The notes under the pieces: generated by a model | Database searches by the model: none | What the model was told of the DNA's origin: nothing | Seen by the model: the letters and a program-made list of their open reading frames with translations, nothing else | Shown here: positions 24,857-36,888 of the stretch, piece by piece | Position numbering within the stretch: the stretch's first letter is position 1 | How the letters are laid out: every line of letters begins with the position of its first letter | Source of the DNA: an uncultured Pedobacter sp. | Lineage (GTDB): Bacteria > Bacteroidota > Bacteroidia > Sphingobacteriales > Sphingobacteriaceae | NCBI RefSeq assembly: GCF_946480185.1 | Contig: NZ_CAMLIG010000017.1 | Span: forward strand, 1-64,000 | DNA length: 64,000 nucleotides | Reading direction: 5' to 3' | Made by a program: the position numbers and the translations under genes

Positions 24857-26845
24857 ATGGACGAGAAAGCGAACGCTTTAAAAGGGATATATTGTAATTC
24901 TTTAACACAATACAGCAGATTTTCAACCAAAGAAGTTAATATTGGCGGCGTAAAAATGGGTGGCACACAGCCTATCCGTATCCAGTCGATGACAACAGCT
25001 TTCACTATGGACACTGAAGCTTCCATTGCGCAAAGCATTAGGATGATTGATGCCGGATGCGAATATGTGAGGATTACTGCGCCATCGATAAAAGAAGCAC
25101 AAAACTTAGCCGAAATTAAAAAAGGTTTGGCAGAAAAAGGTTATCACACGCCTATTGTTGCCGATATTCACTTTACACCAAACGCCGCCGAATTGGCTGC
25201 CAAGATTGTAGAAAAAGTAAGGGTTAACCCCGGAAATTACGCCGATAAAAAGAAATTTGAAGAGATAGATTACACGCCGGAAGCCTATGAAAAGGAACTG
25301 GCGAGGATAAAGAAGAAGTTTTCGCCATTGGTGGAAATTTGCAAAGCCCACGGAACGGCCATGCGTATTGGCACTAACCACGGTTCACTTTCTGACAGGA
25401 TTATGAGCTGGTATGGCGATACACCGAAGGGAATGGTGGAATCGGCAATGGAATTTATTAGGATTTGCCGTGAGCTGGATTACCATGACTTGGTGATTTC
25501 TATGAAATCGAGCAATACGCAGGTGATGGTGCAGGCTTACCGTTTGTTGGTTCAAACCATGGTTGCCGAAGGGATGAATTATCCTTTGCATTTAGGCGTT
25601 ACCGAAGCTGGTGACGGCGAAGATGGCAGAATTAAATCGGCAGTGGGAATTGGAACTTTGCTGGAAGACGGCTTAGGCGATACCATTAGGATTTCTTTAA
25701 CAGAAGAACCCGAATTTGAGATTCCGGTAGCGCAAGCTTTGGCAAAACGCTATGAGCAGAGAAAATCTGTTTCGGTGGATGCGGTGGAAACCCCGGATTT
25801 TGAAATTCCGGAAGGTTTCTCGCCTTTTGAGTACAATAAAAGGGCATCGGCAGAATTAAATACTTTCATCGGCGGACATCAAGTGCCACGAGTAGTTTTG
25901 GATTTATCTGATCAAAACTTAAAAGACGCACAAATTTTAGCCCCTGCCGGCTATAATTATTCGCCGATTTTGGATAAATACAATATGGGCGACCAGTCCA
26001 TAGATTTTGCTTATTTAGGCGACGAATTACCATCTTTTAATTTCCCCGGAAATTTAAAACAGCTTTATAATTATCATACATGGTTAAAGCTAAAAAGCAA
26101 AATGAATTGTCATCCGCTGTTTTCGCTGAAAGAATACTTGTCTGCAACAGAAAAAGACAAATCGCTAAACCTTGTTCGGGTTTGCCATAAAGATTTAGAT
26201 GGCGATGATTTTGCCAATATCCCTTTTGATAAAACTTTGGTTTTTGTTTTGGAAACTAATAAAGAACACGGAATGGCAGATCAAAGAGCTTTCTTTTTTA
26301 AACTGATGAATGCCGGAATTGATACGCCAGTAATTGTTAAACGAAGCTATACTTTTGATGATGCAGATAGTTTAGATCAAAAAGAGTTAAAAACTCAATT
26401 ATACGGTGCTACTGACTTAGGTGCTTTATTGTTAGATGGTTTGGGCGATGGCATTTGGCTGGATGCGCCACAGGTTTCGACCAAATTTAGGGTTTCTACT
26501 TCTTTCGGGATTTTACAGGCAACCCGTTCGCGTATCTCAAAAACAGAATACATCAGTTGTCCAAGTTGCGGACGTACACAATTTGATTTGCAGGAAACAA
26601 CGCAGATGATCCGTAGCAAAACCGACCATTTAAAAGGTGTTAAAATTGGGATTATGGGCTGTATTGTAAATGGCCCTGGAGAAATGGCTGATGCCGATTA
26701 TGGCTATGTTGGCACTGGTCCCGGCAAAATCACTTTGTACCGAAGTAAAGAAGTGGTAAAGAAAAACGTGAATTCTAAAGATGCTTTAAATGAGCTGATT
26801 GAGATTATAAAAGAAGACGGGAATTGGGTGGAGAAGGAAGTTTAA
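24857..26845 (+). CDS. ispG: 4-hydroxy-3-methylbut-2-enyl-diphosphate synthase, long form
   Basis: A 662-residue enzyme of the MEP pathway that converts MEcPP to HMBPP. The N-terminal TIM-barrel part shows RIQSMTTAFTMDTEASIAQS and VADIHFTPNAAELAAK. The C-terminal iron-sulfur part has CPSCGRTQFDLQ and GCIVNGPGEMADADYGYVG, giving the three cluster cysteines. About 250 residues lie between these parts, the insertion typical of the Bacteroidota/chlamydia/plant form (usual bacterial IspG is about 370 residues). It supplies precursors for quinone and carotenoid synthesis. It appears to be a single-gene unit. Confidence 0.96.
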   Translation: MDEKANALKGIYCNSLTQYSRFSTKEVNIGGVKMGGTQPIRIQSMTTAFTMDTEASIAQSIRMIDAGCEYVRITAPSIKEAQNLAEIKKGLAEKGYHTPIVADIHFTPNAAELAAKIVEKVRVNPGNYADKKKFEEIDYTPEAYEKELARIKKKFSPLVEICKAHGTAMRIGTNHGSLSDRIMSWYGDTPKGMVESAMEFIRICRELDYHDLVISMKSSNTQVMVQAYRLLVQTMVAEGMNYPLHLGVTEAGDGEDGRIKSAVGIGTLLEDGLGDTIRISLTEEPEFEIPVAQALAKRYEQRKSVSVDAVETPDFEIPEGFSPFEYNKRASAELNTFIGGHQVPRVVLDLSDQNLKDAQILAPAGYNYSPILDKYNMGDQSIDFAYLGDELPSFNFPGNLKQLYNYHTWLKLKSKMNCHPLFSLKEYLSATEKDKSLNLVRVCHKDLDGDDFANIPFDKTLVFVLETNKEHGMADQRAFFFKLMNAGIDTPVIVKRSYTFDDADSLDQKELKTQLYGATDLGALLLDGLGDGIWLDAPQVSTKFRVSTSFGILQATRSRISKTEYISCPSCGRTQFDLQETTQMIRSKTDHLKGVKIGIMGCIVNGPGEMADADYGYVGTGPGKITLYRSKEVVKKNVNSKDALNELIEIIKEDGNWVEKEV

Positions 26846-26911
26846 AAAGTTTTAGGTTGTAAGTATTAGGTAATAAGTTTCAATAACGTTCTTTACAAAA
26901 GAATATAAAAA

Positions 26912-27499
26912 ATGAATAAAACGAGAATGGAGGCTTTTAGTGATGGTGTTTTGGCCATTATTATTACCATTATGGTTTTAGAAATTAAAGTCCCGCATGG
27001 TGCTGAATTTGCTGATTTAAAACCTTTGATTCCGGTTGCTTTAAGTTATGTTTTAAGTTTTATTTATATTGGGATTTACTGGAACAACCACCACCACATG
27101 ATGCACACGGTTAAAAATGTGAGTGGCGGAATTTTATGGGCAAACCTACATTTACTTTTCTGGTTATCCTTAATTCCTTTTGCAACCGGCTGGCTGGGCG
27201 AAAACCATTTAACTGCGCTGCCATTGGCGCTCTATGGTTTTGTTTTGTTGATGGCCGCAATTGCTTATTGGATTTTACAAAGCATCATCATCAAACAACA
27301 TGGCAATCATTCAATTTTGGGTAAAGCCGTAGGAAAGGATTTAAAAGGAAAAGCTTCTCCGATGATTTACACTTTGGGAATACTGGCTTCATTTTGGGTA
27401 AGCTGGCTAGCCATTACTCTGTATGTTGTAGTTGCCTTAATGTGGTTAATTCCGGATAAAAGGATTGAGATTATTTTAACGCATGAAAAGGAGGAATAA
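26912..27499 (+). CDS. TMEM175-family potassium channel-like protein
   Basis: A 195-residue membrane protein with about six helices. The N-terminal motif RMEAFSDGVLAIIITIMVLE carries the FSDG signature at 9-12 that marks this family (DUF1211); bacterial members form potassium-selective channels as tetramers. IYWNNHHHMMHTVKNVSGGI is the second conserved stretch. Length is right for the single-repeat bacterial form. It stands alone, 66 bases after ispG and convergent with the broken ATPase gene 5 bases away. Confidence 0.85.
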   Translation: MNKTRMEAFSDGVLAIIITIMVLEIKVPHGAEFADLKPLIPVALSYVLSFIYIGIYWNNHHHMMHTVKNVSGGILWANLHLLFWLSLIPFATGWLGENHLTALPLALYGFVLLMAAIAYWILQSIIIKQHGNHSILGKAVGKDLKGKASPMIYTLGILASFWVSWLAITLYVVVALMWLIPDKRIEIILTHEKEE

Positions 27500-27504
27500 C
27501 CAAA

Positions 27505-28685
27505 TTAAAACAAGTCGTTTGGATTTAGTTTCAAGAAATCCTGCCATGGCAAACCGCCGTTTCCTATCATCAAAACTTTATCTGGCTGGTACATTTTACT
27601 AAAAGCATTCATCCCACTTGTACTTTTGGTACTATTCGTTTTTACTTCCAACCCTATTACTTTTCCTCGTTTTTCTAAAACGAAATCCAATTCCTCATTT
27701 CTATGTCGCCAATAATAGACTTTAAAGTTATGGGTTAAAGAAGAATTGATTAAATGACTCCCAATTGCAGATTCGACCATACGTCCCCATTCTTCTTTCT
27801 TTGTTAAAATTTCATCAAAAAACTCAATCCGTTGGGCGCTGATTAATGCATTATTATGTACTTGAAATTTCGGGCTTGATGAACGCTTTCTAATCACATC
27901 TGCCGCGTATTTTTCAATCCCAGCTAGTAAACCGGCTGTATCTAGCAAATCCAAATAATTGGAAATTGTAGTGGTATTTCCTGCGTCTTGCAACTGCCCC
28001 ATTACTTTTGTGTAAGATAAAATCTGACCCGAATACAAACAGCCCAATTCAAACAAACGCTTCATTAAAGCTGGCTTATCAATCCGCGTAAACTTTAAAA
28101 TATTGGTTATCTGGTTTCAATTAAAGCATTAATTACATAATTTTTCCATCGTTCCTCATCATTAATTAAAGATACAGAACCCGGATAAGCGCCAAACCAA
28201 ACATATTGTTCCGCCGTAAAACCAAATGCTTCTTCCATTTCTGTAAAACTCCAATGGGCAATGTACGTACTTTCAAATCTACCGACTAAGGACTCTGTTA
28301 AACCTTGTTGCAGTAATAAACGTGAAGAACCTAAAAGAATAACCTTTAATTTGAGTTTGTTTTTGGTGTCTTCTTCCCATAATTTTTTTACGATTTCGCT
28401 CCAGTTATCAATCTTTTGGATCTCATCAATCACCAATAGACAGTCTTGTATTTCTGTGTTATTATTTAGCAATCTCGCTTTTTCCCATAGTGCCGAAATC
28501 CAAGTTTGGTCTGATGCCGGAACGGCATCTGCGGATTCAAAAATATAGGCACAACCAATTTTTGCTGTTAATTGTTCAATTAAAGTTGTTTTACCCACTT
28601 GTCTTGGACCCATTAACACTTGAATGAACTGTCTTGGCTCGTTCATACGTGTTATAAGTTTCTCTAAATAAGCTCGTTGGAACAT
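27505..28685 (-). pseudogene. AAA ATPase with DUF4143 domain, broken by a frameshift
   Basis: Two adjacent frames together make one familiar protein. The upstream part (28685-28107) has the P-loop GPRQVGKTTL, Walker B LLVIDEIQKI and the sensor segment VILLGSSRLLLQQG. It stops right after INALIETR. The downstream part, read in another frame, continues ITNILKFTRIDKPALMKRLF and includes the DUF4143 nuclease-like C-terminal end (EELDFVLEKRGKVIGLEVKT). A single missing base near 28112 would restore one frame of about 392 residues. These ATPases are common, often multicopy, in Bacteroidota; their role is unclear. Mutation or sequencing error cannot be told apart here. Confidence 0.85.
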
Positions 28686-28766
28686 AATTTACAAATTACT
28701 CAATGTATTGAGTAAAATGAAATTAATTTACAAGAAATCTAATAGTCTCTTTTAGAAAAAGAGAAA

Positions 28767-29597
28767 TTAATGTGTTATAAATTCAATAGAAGCTTGCATA
28801 AATTTCTTTAAATCCTCTGGAAGTTCATTTCCAGTATAAGGATGCAAAGCGCCAAAAACGTGATTTGCACCTTCTAAAATCAAAAGTTTAGATTGCTTTT
28901 GTAAGCGATGAAATTCTTCGGCGACCGCTACTTTTACAGCCGGATCTTCTGTTCCCTGCGCAATTAGCCACGGCTTATTTATAGAACTTGCCGCAGTTTG
29001 CAAATTATAATCTTTTTCATGGGTTAAAACATCGTTCAACAATTCAACAGAAAGTGGCATCTGTTCTTTTGTTCTTCCGTTTAAGATGTAGCGTACGCCT
29101 TTTTCTTTCCAATCGGCTTCATCTTCTTTGCTCCATAAGTTTCTGAAACTGCCTATAGAAGCCCAAGTAATTAGCTTAATCACTCTTTTATCTTTTTCGG
29201 CTTGCAAAATTGATAAAGCCCCACCCCTACTATGTCCTAATAAAACAATCTGCAGGTGCGGAAATTTTTCTTTTGCGTAAGTAATTACCTTATCTAAATC
29301 ATAAAGCTCCTTACTTGGAGTATTTTCTGAAAAAGCCTGTAAATCTTTTATATCCGAAAGATCATCTGCTTTTACGCCACTGTGTGAAAAGTTGAATTTC
29401 AGAAAATAAATTCCAGCATCTGCGAAAGCTTCGGCTATTAAGTGATGCGCACCCCAATCCTTAAAACCTTTAAACCCATGAACAAAAATCACCAAATAAT
29501 CTGGGTAAGCATTGGCGTAAGTAATATCGCCAATGATTGGTTTATTGTTTGAACCTGTAATTTGGAAAGTTTCCTTGCTAAAAGTAGGTTTGGGCAT
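28767..29597 (-). CDS. Alpha/beta hydrolase
   Basis: A 276-residue cytosolic hydrolase. The oxyanion-hole region is VIFVHGFKGFKDWG, the nucleophile elbow GHSRGGAL (Ser about 122), the acid is probably Asp in AQGTEDPAVKV, and the His is in LEGANHVFGALHPY. This pattern fits a dienelactone-hydrolase/esterase-like enzyme, but the substrate is unknown. It lies 15 bases after the DUF3467 gene on the same strand, so the pair is probably cotranscribed. Confidence 0.88.
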   Translation of the reverse strand: MPKPTFSKETFQITGSNNKPIIGDITYANAYPDYLVIFVHGFKGFKDWGAHHLIAEAFADAGIYFLKFNFSHSGVKADDLSDIKDLQAFSENTPSKELYDLDKVITYAKEKFPHLQIVLLGHSRGGALSILQAEKDKRVIKLITWASIGSFRNLWSKEDEADWKEKGVRYILNGRTKEQMPLSVELLNDVLTHEKDYNLQTAASSINKPWLIAQGTEDPAVKVAVAEEFHRLQKQSKLLILEGANHVFGALHPYTGNELPEDLKKFMQASIEFITH

Positions 29598-29612
29598 CGC
29601 GATAGTTTAAAT

Positions 29613-29927
29613 TTAAGCTTGTGCTGGTGGCCCGCCAAAATTAAATGGCATTCCTCCGTTATTGTCGCCACCCACTTTAATGGTTCCATTAATCATCTCA
29701 AACTTTGCGATGTTATCTTCCAAAGCGCTCATTAAGCGTTTAGCATGATCTGGAGTTAACACAATTCTGCTTTTTACTTTTGCTTTTGGCACACCCGGCA
29801 TTACACGGATAAAATCCAATACAAACTCGCTGTTTGAATGGGTGATGATGGCTAGGTTTGAATAAATTCCTTCGGCCAATTCTTCTGATAGTTCTATATT
29901 TAGTTGATTGTCGTTTTGTTCTTCCAT
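29613..29927 (-). CDS. DUF3467 protein
   Basis: A 104-residue cytosolic protein. It begins with an acidic stretch (NQLNIELSEELAEGIYSN), then LAIITHSNSEFVLDFIRVMPG and KVKSRIVLTPDHAKRLMSAL, the conserved core of DUF3467, and ends in a Gly/Pro/Asn-rich tail. The family is widespread in Bacteroidota and many other bacteria and has no known biochemical role. It is the first gene of a two-gene unit with the alpha/beta hydrolase. Confidence 0.85.
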   Translation of the reverse strand: MEEQNDNQLNIELSEELAEGIYSNLAIITHSNSEFVLDFIRVMPGVPKAKVKSRIVLTPDHAKRLMSALEDNIAKFEMINGTIKVGGDNNGGMPFNFGGPPAQA

Positions 29928-30063
29928 AAAGCTAAAATAGAAATTCCCGTTGTATTATTGCTCTTGTATTCGTTATTTTAAATTATAAAACAAATTCAAT
30001 CTGTAAACAACACACTGTTTAAAATAGAATTTGCTGTAACACTGTTTAATAAACTGGATTGTA

Positions 30064-30130
30064 GCGGATACCGGCCTGTGGTTAATGCCTGTGCAGTATG
30101 AGCGAAAAGCCAGACTGGCCAACGTTAATT
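30064..30130. repeat. Relative of the dispersed palindromic repeat
   Basis: GGATACCGGCCTGTGGTTAA, then GCCTGTGCAGTATGAGCG, matches the middle of the element at 61239 (AGATACCGCTCAGTGCTTAA, then GCCTAGCACAGTATGAACGG). It ends in AACGTTAA. Confidence 0.45.
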
Positions 30131-30163
30131 GCAATACAGTACCTTTTCAAAAAAGCACAAAAA

Positions 30164-30188
30164 AAGTCGGCCAAATGATTGCCGACTT
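30164..30188 (-). terminator. Terminator of the ligA-dapA operon
   Basis: AAGTCGGC-caaatgatt-GCCGACTT forms an 8-bp stem; on the minus strand it is followed by TTTTTTGTGC. It lies 26 bases past the dapA stop. Confidence 0.88.
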
Positions 30189-30213
30189 CCTACTATATTT
30201 TATAAAAAACCTT

Positions 30214-31091
30214 TTACGCTGTGATTTTCTTGATTTCGATCTCGATTTTTGAACGGGTTGCATTGGTTACTTTTACCAAAGGCAAACGCAGGTGATCCTC
30301 GCAAATGCCCAAAACCTGCATAGCGGCTTTAACGCCCGCTGGATTTCCTTCTGCAAAGCACAAACGTGTAAATTCCAGAAAGCTGAAATGCGCTTCATGT
30401 GCACCTTTAAAATCACCGGCCAAACATTTACGAACCATTGCCGAAAGTTGCGCCGGAATGGCATTCCCGATTACAGAAATAATACCCACAGCGCCCAAAG
30501 CCATCATTGGAAGTGTAACCGGATCATCGCCAGAAATCAATAAAAAGTCTTTTGGTTTATGCGCAGCTATCTCATTAAAAATATCAAAACTTCCGGACGC
30601 TTCTTTTACGCCCAATATATTTTTAACGTTGTTGGCTAAACGCAAAGTGGTTTCTGCCGACATTGTGACCCCCGTACGACCTGGAACGTTGTATAATAAA
30701 ATTGGCAGTTTACTGGCTTCGGCAACGGCTTTATAATGCTGATAAATACCTTCCTGATTTGGCTTGTTGTAATAAGGAACCACAGAAAGTATGGCTTTAT
30801 ATCCGGGCAAATCAAATTTGCGCACAGCTTCAACAATTTCGGCAGTGTTGTTACCGCCAATGCCGGCCATTAACGGAACTCGGTTGTTGGTTATTTTTGC
30901 GCTAAATTCAAAAATCTCTTTCTTTTCTTCACTGGTTAAAGTTGCAGATTCGGCAGTTGTACCCATCACCACAATATATTCCACATTACCGTTAATTAGG
31001 TTTTCAATGGTTTTCTGTAAACCGTTATAATCAACGTTTCCATCCTCAAGAAAGGGGGTAACCATGGCTACTCCTGTTCCGTAAAACATGC

Positions 31092-31095
<4 letters not shown>
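30214..31095 (-). CDS. dapA: 4-hydroxy-tetrahydrodipicolinate synthase
   Basis: A 293-residue TIM-barrel enzyme that condenses pyruvate and aspartate semialdehyde on the way to lysine and diaminopimelate. The Schiff-base lysine is K164 in GVKEASG, Tyr135 sits in LLYNVPGRTGV, and the hydroxyl pair T46-T47 in GTTAES. Length is normal. It is the last gene of a three-gene operon with ligA and a DUF6913 gene, joined by 4-base overlaps. It supplies diaminopimelate for peptidoglycan. Confidence 0.97.
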
Positions 31096-33676
<2,581 letters not shown>

Positions 33677-33710
33677 TCACTCGAAAATATTTAAGTGTAA
33701 ACTTTTTATA

Positions 33711-33781
33711 ACCACATAGGTACATAGCTAAGGTATTTACAACTAGCTCTCTTCGTTGATCTATCTATGTACCTATGTGGT
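33711..33781. repeat. Perfect 17-bp inverted repeat
   Basis: ACCACATAGGTACATAG (33711-33727) and CTATGTACCTATGTGGT (33765-33781) are exact reverse complements with 37 bases between them. They sit between ligA and the 3' end of the LytTR gene. Similar ACCACAGAG/ACCACATAG sequences flank the GxxExxY gene at 39.7-40.2 kb. Confidence 0.75.
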
Positions 33782-33788
33782 GAAAGAA

Positions 33789-34532
33789 CTAAATCCCTAA
33801 AACCGCTTTCAATTTTGGGTAGCCCGTTTTACTTACCGGAATTTTTTGTCCGGTTTTTAAGATTAATAGATGACCATCTTTTTCGTAAGCTTCAATTTTA
33901 GTAATTTGATCTATTTTTACGATATGGGAACGGTGAACCCTGACAAACAAATTTGGGTTTAGATTTTTTTCAAAGAAAGAAAGGGTATGATTTTTTAAAA
34001 ACTCACCATCGGCAGTGTAAATTTTAACATAATCATCATCGGCGGTTAGGTGGGTAATATCGTAAATAGAAATCACCTTTATTTTATTGCCTAATTTAAT
34101 TACGATGCGTTCGTTCTGAGTCTGGCTTTGTGCAGAAACCGCTTCCAAAACATTTTTAACTGGCTTAATTTGTTCTTCTTTATTGCTGGATAAAAATTTA
34201 TCCATTGCTTTTTTAAAGCGTTCTTCATTAAAAGGTTTTAACAAATAATCTACGGCGTTGGCTTCAAAAGCCTTCAGTGCAAATTCGTCAAATGCGGTGG
34301 TGAAAATAATTGCCGGCAATTCTTCCACCAATTCTAAAAGCTCGAAACCGGTAATTTTAGGCATTTGTATATCTAAAAAAACGAGTTGTGGTTTATGCTG
34401 ATTTATCGCTTTTAGGCCCTCGAAACCATTCCCGCATTCTTCTATCACCTCAACCTGAGGGAAGTTCAAAAGATATTCTCTGATGATGTTTCTGGCTAAA
34501 GGCTCATCGTCGATTATTAAAGCTTTAATCAT
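33789..34532 (-). CDS. LytTR-family response regulator
   Basis: A 247-residue two-component regulator. The receiver domain (1-115) has the acidic pair D8-D9, the phosphorylated D54 in VFLDIQMPK, and a Lys in LLKPF. The DNA-binding LytTR domain covers about 145-247 (KIKVISIYDITHLTADDDYV, NPNLFVRVHRSHIVKIDQI). It overlaps the start of the... sensor-kinase reading frame end by 4 bases, so the two are translated together. It is the last gene of the LiaF-like/DUF4288/LytS/LytTR operon. Target promoters are not identifiable. Confidence 0.95.
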   Translation of the reverse strand: MIKALIIDDEPLARNIIREYLLNFPQVEVIEECGNGFEGLKAINQHKPQLVFLDIQMPKITGFELLELVEELPAIIFTTAFDEFALKAFEANAVDYLLKPFNEERFKKAMDKFLSSNKEEQIKPVKNVLEAVSAQSQTQNERIVIKLGNKIKVISIYDITHLTADDDYVKIYTADGEFLKNHTLSFFEKNLNPNLFVRVHRSHIVKIDQITKIEAYEKDGHLLILKTGQKIPVSKTGYPKLKAVLGI

Positions 34533-35563
34533 ATTTGCGGTATTTTTAAAATGCTGATGAATTCTCCGTTTTGTTTCTGTGTGGTTAGCAAATCATTGCG
34601 GCTGTATAAAAGTTGTAGCCTTCTTTTTGTGCTTGACAATCCGAAACCTGTGCCTTTATTACTGTGCGAAGTTTCAGGATCAAACGGATTGGTAATGGTA
34701 ATTTGCAAATAAGGGTTTTGGAAAGCTGCGGAAATATTGATGGTTACTTTATCCAAAGTATCGTACAAACCGAATTTGATGGCGTTTTCAACCAAAGGCT
34801 GTAAAAGCATGGGCGGTAAAGTTTTGTTTAAAACGGTTTCATCTGCCAAAATTTGTGCGTTCAAACGGTTTCCAAAACGTACTTTTTCAATGTCCAAATA
34901 AAGCTCTAAATGTTCCAGCTCAGTTTTTAAATTACTTAAGCTATCGTCTTTTCTTAAAGTGCCACGCAAAAAATCAGACAATTGATGCACCATTTTTCGG
35001 GCTTCCTTTGGCTGAGAAATGATTAAAGCACTGATAGAATTCAAACTATTGAACAAAAAATGCGGTTGCAGTTTTTCTCTTAAAGATGCCAGCTCGATTT
35101 CTTTGGTAAGTTTGTCGGCTTCATTTCTTCTTCGGGTAAATTCTTTATTTTCTTCCTCGCTGTACCAAAGCACACTAATGGTTGCCATACTGCCTATAAA
35201 AAGCAAAGCGAACATGAAACGCACCGGCAACGAAAGCTGAAGAAATTGATGGCTAGCTCCAAGATAAAGTTCCGTATTACTAAATATCAGCGTAAGCGAA
35301 TAAATATAAATTGCGGCCAAAACCGTACACCAAACAATTACAAAAAGATATTTATAACCTTTGGGTCTGTAAAATGAAAGGCTATTGCTAATTAACCAGC
35401 AACTTAAAGCTAAAAGAACGTTTGAAAAAACACTGTCTTTTATAGCATCTTGATTATCAATATGAAATAAAATAAGCGTGTAATATTGGAATGCCGTAAA
35501 TACCGCAATCAAAAAAAGAAAAATCCACTTAAATTTATGATTTGATAATGGTGAAGCTGACAC
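34529..35563 (-). CDS. LytS-type sensor histidine kinase
   Basis: A 344-residue membrane kinase. Four hydrophobic helices occupy about 12-32, 46-63, 72-95 and 115-134, then a coiled-coil linker (EENKEFTRRRNEADKLTKEI). The His-kinase domain has H168 in LQPHFLFNSLNS, and an ATPase domain with LPPMLLQPLVENAIKFGLYD and GTGFGLSSTKRRL. There is no large external sensor domain, so it must sense in the membrane or through a partner. The LiaF-like protein encoded two genes upstream is a candidate partner. Confidence 0.94.
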   Translation of the reverse strand: MSASPLSNHKFKWIFLFLIAVFTAFQYYTLILFHIDNQDAIKDSVFSNVLLALSCWLISNSLSFYRPKGYKYLFVIVWCTVLAAIYIYSLTLIFSNTELYLGASHQFLQLSLPVRFMFALLFIGSMATISVLWYSEEENKEFTRRRNEADKLTKEIELASLREKLQPHFLFNSLNSISALIISQPKEARKMVHQLSDFLRGTLRKDDSLSNLKTELEHLELYLDIEKVRFGNRLNAQILADETVLNKTLPPMLLQPLVENAIKFGLYDTLDKVTINISAAFQNPYLQITITNPFDPETSHSNKGTGFGLSSTKRRLQLLYSRNDLLTTQKQNGEFISILKIPQI

Positions 35564-35564
35564 T

Positions 35565-35912
35565 TTATTCCTGATAAGTTGATCTTCTGTTTTTTAAATA
35601 GCTTGCTTTTGCATGTACCAAAGCTAAGTATTGTTCTGCTTGTTCTGGCTCGGTAATATGATAATGAATTTCTTTACCGTGGGCGATATCGCCGATACTG
35701 TGTATTTCTGTAACCGCAACAAATTTCCAAACAACAGCATGATTATCTCTGTTTATAATTTCTTCCTGTTGCATTAAACCCAATTGATAAGCCATTTCAA
35801 TAGCTAATTCTTCATTTACGGCTTCTATCAAGCGTAACTGCTCATCAAACTGAGCCGATTTACTGTCTTGAGTTTTTATTTCGAATATTAATTTCGCTAC
35901 AAACCAGTTCAT
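35565..35912 (-). CDS. DUF4288 protein
   Basis: A 115-residue cytosolic protein. The N-terminus NWFVAKLIFEI and the segment FDEQLRLIEAVNEELAIEMA match DUF4288, as does VVWKFVAVTEIHSI. Its biochemical role is unknown. It starts 10 bases after the LiaF-like gene and ends 1 base before the kinase gene, so it belongs to the same operon, which ties it by position to envelope signalling. Confidence 0.8.
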   Translation of the reverse strand: MNWFVAKLIFEIKTQDSKSAQFDEQLRLIEAVNEELAIEMAYQLGLMQQEEIINRDNHAVVWKFVAVTEIHSIGDIAHGKEIHYHITEPEQAEQYLALVHAKASYLKNRRSTYQE

Positions 35913-35922
35913 TTGTTTTGGT

Positions 35923-36729
35923 TTAAAAGTTTCGGATATCTATTCCTCCAAAAACTGACGTTCCTTTAATTACTAAAACTTTGCTTTTATCCGCAAGGAC
36001 TTGGTTTAACGACCTTTTGTCGTCAATGCCTGCGAATATTGTGGTTGATATTTCTGTAATTACTTCCCATGATGGAGGAACAATAATTTTTGTTCCGCCA
36101 AATACTTGGGTAACCTCTAAAACTGCTACTCCGCTAATATCTGCATGGTAAAAGTTAAGCTCGGTACCACCCATAATATTGGTGACCTCTCCGCCTTTAA
36201 AGTTTTTAGAAAGAATATTTTTTTTAGTACCGCCAAAGACAGAAACGCTGTCTAAATATTCTTCACCCGCAACGTGGTACTCATTTTTTTCTGTTGCAGG
36301 TTCTTCATTTTTTGGTGCTTCAGCATAAGCAAAGTTATCGGTATGTGGATTGCCATAGCGTTCTTGCCACCGTCTTCTTCTTTTACAATCGTTCTTTTTA
36401 AAGCCTTTTCCGAAAATGAAGAAGATACCGAAACCTATTAAAATTATCGGCCATGTATATTTTGATACGGATAATTCTGGAGAAATACGTTCGGCAAGAA
36501 AAACCGAACCCACTAAAACCATAATTATCCAGCCACTGGTTCGGAACCGGTGTTTTATACCGCTTACTAGCCCTAAAAATATTAATAGCATTGGCCAACT
36601 GAATAACCACTCGGGCAATTGTGCCCCCATCTGTTTAGCTAAAAGTGCCAAACCAACTATTAAAATTGCCCAACCTAACACTTTTTTACCGTGTTGATTT
36701 GGTCTTTTTTCTATTTCTGGATTTTCCAT
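35923..36729 (-). CDS. LiaF-like membrane protein
   Basis: About 268 residues. The ATG at 36729 begins MENPEIEKRPNQHGKKVLG; an ORF start 42 codons upstream lacks support. The N-terminal half holds four short hydrophobic helices (VLGWAILIVGLALLAKQMG, WPMLLIFLGLVSGI, WIIMVLVGSVFLAERI, WPIILIGFGIFFIF), the LiaF/DUF5668 pattern. The C-terminal half is a beta-solenoid-like LiaF domain (SVFGGTKKNILSKNFKGG, IMGGTELNFYHADISGVAVL, VFGGTKIIVPPSWEV). In Firmicutes LiaF restrains the LiaS kinase under envelope stress; here it is cotranscribed with a LytS-type kinase and LytTR regulator. Confidence 0.85.
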   Translation of the reverse strand: MENPEIEKRPNQHGKKVLGWAILIVGLALLAKQMGAQLPEWLFSWPMLLIFLGLVSGIKHRFRTSGWIIMVLVGSVFLAERISPELSVSKYTWPIILIGFGIFFIFGKGFKKNDCKRRRRWQERYGNPHTDNFAYAEAPKNEEPATEKNEYHVAGEEYLDSVSVFGGTKKNILSKNFKGGEVTNIMGGTELNFYHADISGVAVLEVTQVFGGTKIIVPPSWEVITEISTTIFAGIDDKRSLNQVLADKSKVLVIKGTSVFGGIDIRNF

Positions 36730-36888
36730 TTCTTTTGATTTAATGATATAAATGTAGGTGTTGTTTGGATGTTGACCGAACGGTTTTCGATGGAACAGGT
36801 CGGGAATTCGGTAAGATGGGGGAAATTGTCGGTGAAAGGTTTCGACTCCGCTCAACCTGACAGGTGCGACTAATTAGGACTTGGCAGA

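Noticed and set aside
36730..36855. N-terminal extension of the LiaF-like protein
   Set aside because: The extra 42 residues overlap a repeat fragment (GACTCCGCTCA) and precede a natural ATG.
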